NCBI RefSeq assembly: GCF_000182565.1
Contig: NW_015971539.1
Location: forward strand, 307,667 to 371,666
Direction: 5' to 3'
Length of the DNA stretch: 64,000 bases
Source of the DNA: Spizellomyces punctatus DAOM BR117
Taxonomy: Eukaryota; Chytridiomycota; Chytridiomycetes; Spizellomycetales; Spizellomycetaceae
The translations under genes and the position numbers were made by a program. Below, one piece after another: positions 61,018 to 64,000 of this stretch (position 1 is its first letter; each line of letters opens with the position of its first letter). Below the pieces are notes generated by a model that saw nothing but the letters and a program-made list of their open reading frames with translations, ran no database searches and was not told the DNA's origin.

Positions 61018-61898
61018 TCACAAAACCTTTAAAACCTTTTCAAAACTCTCAACAGGCGAGACGCCCACACAAACCTGTCGAACCCGTCCCCCCTTCTCAA
61101 CAACAACATGAGATCGCACGATTTTCTTGGACGGTTTAGAACATCCTAATCATACCGTTAGTAACATGTATATAATTATGATGGATATACGTACCTAAAT
61201 GGGATATAAAGGCTAATGAAGGGTCTGAAAGGAGTTGGTAGGGTAATTCCAACTAATGAAAAAGTGAGTGAATGTTGTTATAAAAAAGAAGAATGGGGAA
61301 TTTCATACTTTTGTCTTCCATTTTTGGAGAGCGGATACAGAGTCTCCGCTTATCCCAAAGACTTTGTATCCTTTTTCCTTGATCTACCGCAAAAACACTA
61401 TCATCAACCCACACATTCACGACCCCGAAAAAAACTAAAACGATTCACGACTTACCTCTTGATAGTGATCACGAAACCCAGTAGCTTGCTTCGTACATCC
61501 TACTCCCAAATTCCTCATTACCAAAAAGCTCTAGATACCATACACTTGCAACGCTGAACAACCATACCAGGCGTATTCGCACGAGGATACACAAAAAACA
61601 CTACTCCCGTGGACGCAATTTCAGACCCGATATCCACCTACTAGTATATCAACATCCATGCTTAAACGCAGTATGCAAATATTCTTACCTCTGTACCCGA
61701 TTCATCTAAAAGGACTGACGAAAAAGGTTTGAATGGAGTATCGACGGTTTGGCCTACGAGTGCCGCGGATATCGGGGCGGATATCGCGGGGGTTGATTCT
61801 GGTTTGGACGCGATGAGTGCTGGTGGTGGTGCTTTGACGGGTTTGGTGGGGGGGTACGGTGTCGTACGGGAGGCAATACGAGCGCTACGGCGATTCAT
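61018..61898 (-). CDS. DOT5: DOT5/PrxQ-type peroxiredoxin
   Basis: A thiol peroxidase of the bacterioferritin-comigratory/PrxQ class; yeast Dot5 is nuclear. Six exons (61689-61898, 61568-61637, 61456-61499, 61309-61383, 61195-61252, 61018-61145) close in phase to 194 residues. The ATG at 61898 opens a basic MNRRSARIASRTTPYPPTK leader, consistent with nuclear targeting. The core reads GVVFFVYPRANTPGCTKQAT, GFRDHYQEIKEKGYKVFGIS, GDSVSALQKWKTKLELPYQL, LSDPSLAFISHLGCSK and RSHVVVEKGGRVRQVCVG. The peroxidatic Cys in PGCT is present. The usual PrxQ resolving Cys five residues on is Thr here. Other cysteines (HLGC, RQVC) could substitute. Divergent from Het-C with 200 bp between starts. Confidence 0.9.
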
Positions 61899-62098
61899 TT
61901 CTTGTTTGTTTGCTGTGTGTGGTGGAGTGCGAGATCGGGTAGTCCTGGTTATCGGGGCGTTTGGAACGTGGGTGATCGTGCTTACGAATCATGACTCATA
62001 CCCATGTGTGAAGGGCCGGGGAGGGGGGGAACGCAGAGTACCCGCGCTACAACTCCCCGCTCATTTTTCTGCGATACACACACATTAAAACCCCGACG
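61899..62098. promoter_or_regulatory. Divergent promoter DOT5 / Het-C
   Basis: 200 bp between opposed start codons, so the two genes must share or overlap promoter elements. No known motif stands out. Confidence 0.5.
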
Positions 62099-64000
62099 AT
62101 GCACACCCCGACAGCACTCTTACTCCTTCTCATCGCTTTGGTGACCCTCCCGACCGTCTCTGCGTTCGGTGCAGGCAATATTCCGTCCATTGCGTTTGTG
62201 GAGGGCAAGGCGTTTCGACATGGTGATATTGAAGATGTGATTGCGTCGCTGGTGTTATCGCAGGGTGCTATTTCGCTTTTGAGTAAAAAGTTTGGGGGGT
62301 TGGATGTGAAGAGGGTTTATTTCGGTAATTACACAAAAACACAAAACAATTATTGTGCATTCTTACAAGAACGAAACTCTTACTTTTTTCTTTTCGTTAG
62401 GGAATTGGTTACGAGATTACTCTCAAGCCATTGACGTCGGCACACTCTCAAAAGGCCTCAACAAAACCACCTTGGTGACCCTCGTTTCCATCCTCGGGTT
62501 TCTAGCCTTTGGATACGCCACCGCCGAATTCGAAGTCACCGAAGATCGGTTAGGATGTTACCGTGCCGAAGAACACATTGATAACCCAAAAGGATACGCT
62601 GATGGTCAAGATGCACGGAAATACGACCCAGGACTTCGTGGACCGGTTGACCCGCGTGAACTGGAGATTGACCCACGAACAGGGTTAAAAAACTATATCG
62701 CAAATGAAGGGGGTGGGTGGCCTACTTCCTCTGCTTTTGTCCGTGCGACACTCGAACGTGCGATTCAAGCTTACCGCTCTGGAAACGAGTATGAGGGGTT
62801 TAGACTCTTGGGTACCGCGTTGCATACTTTGGAAGATTACCCAGCTCATAGTAACTTTGTTGAGCTTGCCTTGATTGAACTTGGGTATGATTCTGTGTTT
62901 CCGTTTGTTGGTGAAGCTACTGCGTTTCGGCAGGGAGTGGATTCACGTACGGGGAGGAATCGTCCTATTTATCCCATTGTGACTGGAACGTTTGGTGGAG
63001 CCGATTTTGTTCATTCCTTGTTGGGCGAAGCCACGGATCACGTCTCCGCTGCTTCGATTTCCTCGCTCAACAGCGAAATGGAGGCTGCTAAACGGTCTTT
63101 TGATGACAACTCCCTTCCGGATCTGTTATCCAAGGTCCCGGGTATGGAAGACGTGACGCGTCAGGTCCGTGACGTTGAACGCGCGCCCGTGAGCACCGAC
63201 CCCGCAGAAATGAAGGCAAGCGTATGGAAGATTTTGGAGTTGCGTGATCGGATCGTCAAGGGCGTTGAAATGACGATTGAAAAAATTCCTGGTTTGAGCT
63301 GGCTTTCGGAAAAGATTTCCGAGACGGTTCAAGTGTTTGTTTTGACGCAGCTTGAGGTCCGTTTTTTATTTTATTTTTATTTTTTTATGTGTATGGCCAG
63401 TGTTTTCTTTTTTTAATTTTTCGTTTTTTTTTTATAATAGCCGTATATGAAACCCATCATGCAGCAAGTCGTTGGTAAACTCCAAAACACGTCCGCAGAA
63501 ATCGTCAACGCAGATTCCCAGCGAGAAATCTTTACCAACCCCCATTGCTCGGATCCAACCCATTCGCTCTTATCCAAGGATCATTTTGATTTATTCTTGA
63601 ATGAGGTGCAGATTGTTGCATATGTTTGCAAAAAATGGAATTTTGAATGTTTATTGACTTTTCTATTAGCCTGCAGGACTCGTCGCCAAAGTCATTGTTG
63701 AACACATTGTCAAAGCTGTCGTCAAGGCCTGGTCAACCTCTGACGCCTCTGCCACGTCCGAAGCCATCAACCTCGCCATGCAAGTCTTTGTTCACCCTGC
63801 TAATTTAGGGTTCGCCAAAACCCCGTTGCAAACTCAAATGTTGGACGTGGTTCGCAAATGGGCTGATGAGAATCGAAGCATTTTGGGACAATTGGATAAA
63901 GCTAGTGTTATGGCTGGACGGAATAGGAGGCATCCTGAGACGGCTGGGCGAGGTTGTGGTGGTGGGTATATTCCACCCCCTCAGCCACAAGCGCAGGCGA
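62099..64000 (+). CDS. het-C: Het-C family secreted glycoprotein, 3' part missing
   Basis: Exons 62099-62324, 62401-63356, 63441-63605 and 63670->64000 join in phase. The start MHTPTALLLLLIALVTLPTV is a signal peptide ending at SAFGAGN. Family signatures follow: IPSIAFVEGKAFRHGDIEDV, FGNWLRDYSQAIDVGTL, GWPTSSAFVRATLERAI, and LGTALHTLEDYPAHSNFVEL, whose H-x3-D-x2-AHSNF-x-E residues resemble zinc-phospholipase-C-type metal sites. Later ones are TGTFGGADFVHSLLGEATDH and CSDPTHSLLSKDHFDLFLNE. Neurospora het-c sets heterokaryon compatibility through a variable region; most fungal Het-C proteins have no such role. Whether this one does is unknown. A Gly/Pro-rich tail has begun when the window ends. 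Confidence 0.92.

Overview
The window is nuclear DNA from a fungus, most likely a zoosporic (chytrid-type) one. The fungal signal comes from a velvet-domain regulator, a Het-C protein, a HAM1/DUF4449-type protein, a DOT5-type peroxiredoxin and a SWIRM/AT-hook protein. The flagellate signal comes from a spliced homologue of SAXO4/PPP1R32, a ciliary protein normally found only in organisms that build motile cilia. Genes carry many short introns, mostly about 50-80 nt with GT-AG borders. At least two introns use GC-AG borders. The species cannot be read from the sequence.

Layout. 1-9 kb: a mitochondrial RsmH/METTL15-type 16S rRNA methyltransferase running off the left edge (-); an unusual gene joining CxxC zinc ribbons, a DEDDh exonuclease-like domain and a bromodomain (-); ribosomal protein L3 (+); a small mitochondrial-type protein (+); SAXO4 (+). 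9-26 kb, all on the minus strand: the catalytic subunit of DNA polymerase epsilon, a GBP/atlastin-like GTPase, a HAM1-like lipid-binding-type protein and a SWIRM protein. 26.4-29.2 kb is a gene-poor stretch. 29-37 kb (-): the NMD-linked helicase DHX34, a small unknown protein and a velvet regulator. 38.8-45.3 kb: a CsbD-tailed stress-type protein (+) and the 3'-5' exoribonuclease DIS3L2 (-). 45.8-50.3 kb (+): a GH31 alpha-glucosidase and a short spliced membrane protein. 51-52 kb: the 5' half of S-adenosylhomocysteine hydrolase, with an apparent frameshift, stopping at a 100-N assembly gap. 52.5-64 kb: the U3 snoRNP protein WDR3/Utp12 (-), an AT-hook/polyQ protein (+), a membrane-anchored SH3 protein (+), a DOT5 peroxiredoxin (-) and a Het-C protein running off the right edge (+).

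The genes do not form one pathway. There are themes: RNA and ribosome metabolism (METTL15, RPL3, WDR3, DHX34, DIS3L2), genome and chromatin functions (POLE, SWIRM, bromodomain-exonuclease, AT-hook protein, DOT5) and fungal development or stress (velvet, CsbD protein, HAM1-like, Het-C, SH3 receptor-like protein). Several gene pairs share divergent promoters: velvet/CsbD, DIS3L2/GH31 and DOT5/Het-C.

Gene models were rebuilt by hand from splice-site consensus, reading phase and family conservation. For the models with listed exons, the phases close without stops unless stated. No transposon, tRNA, rRNA or CRISPR array was recognised. The items most worth checking are the exonuclease-bromodomain fusion, the complementary dinucleotide repeats around a velvet exon, the GC-AG introns, a 115-bp direct repeat with a central palindrome, the (TTAGGG)n tract beside the gap, and two apparent frameshifts near that gap.
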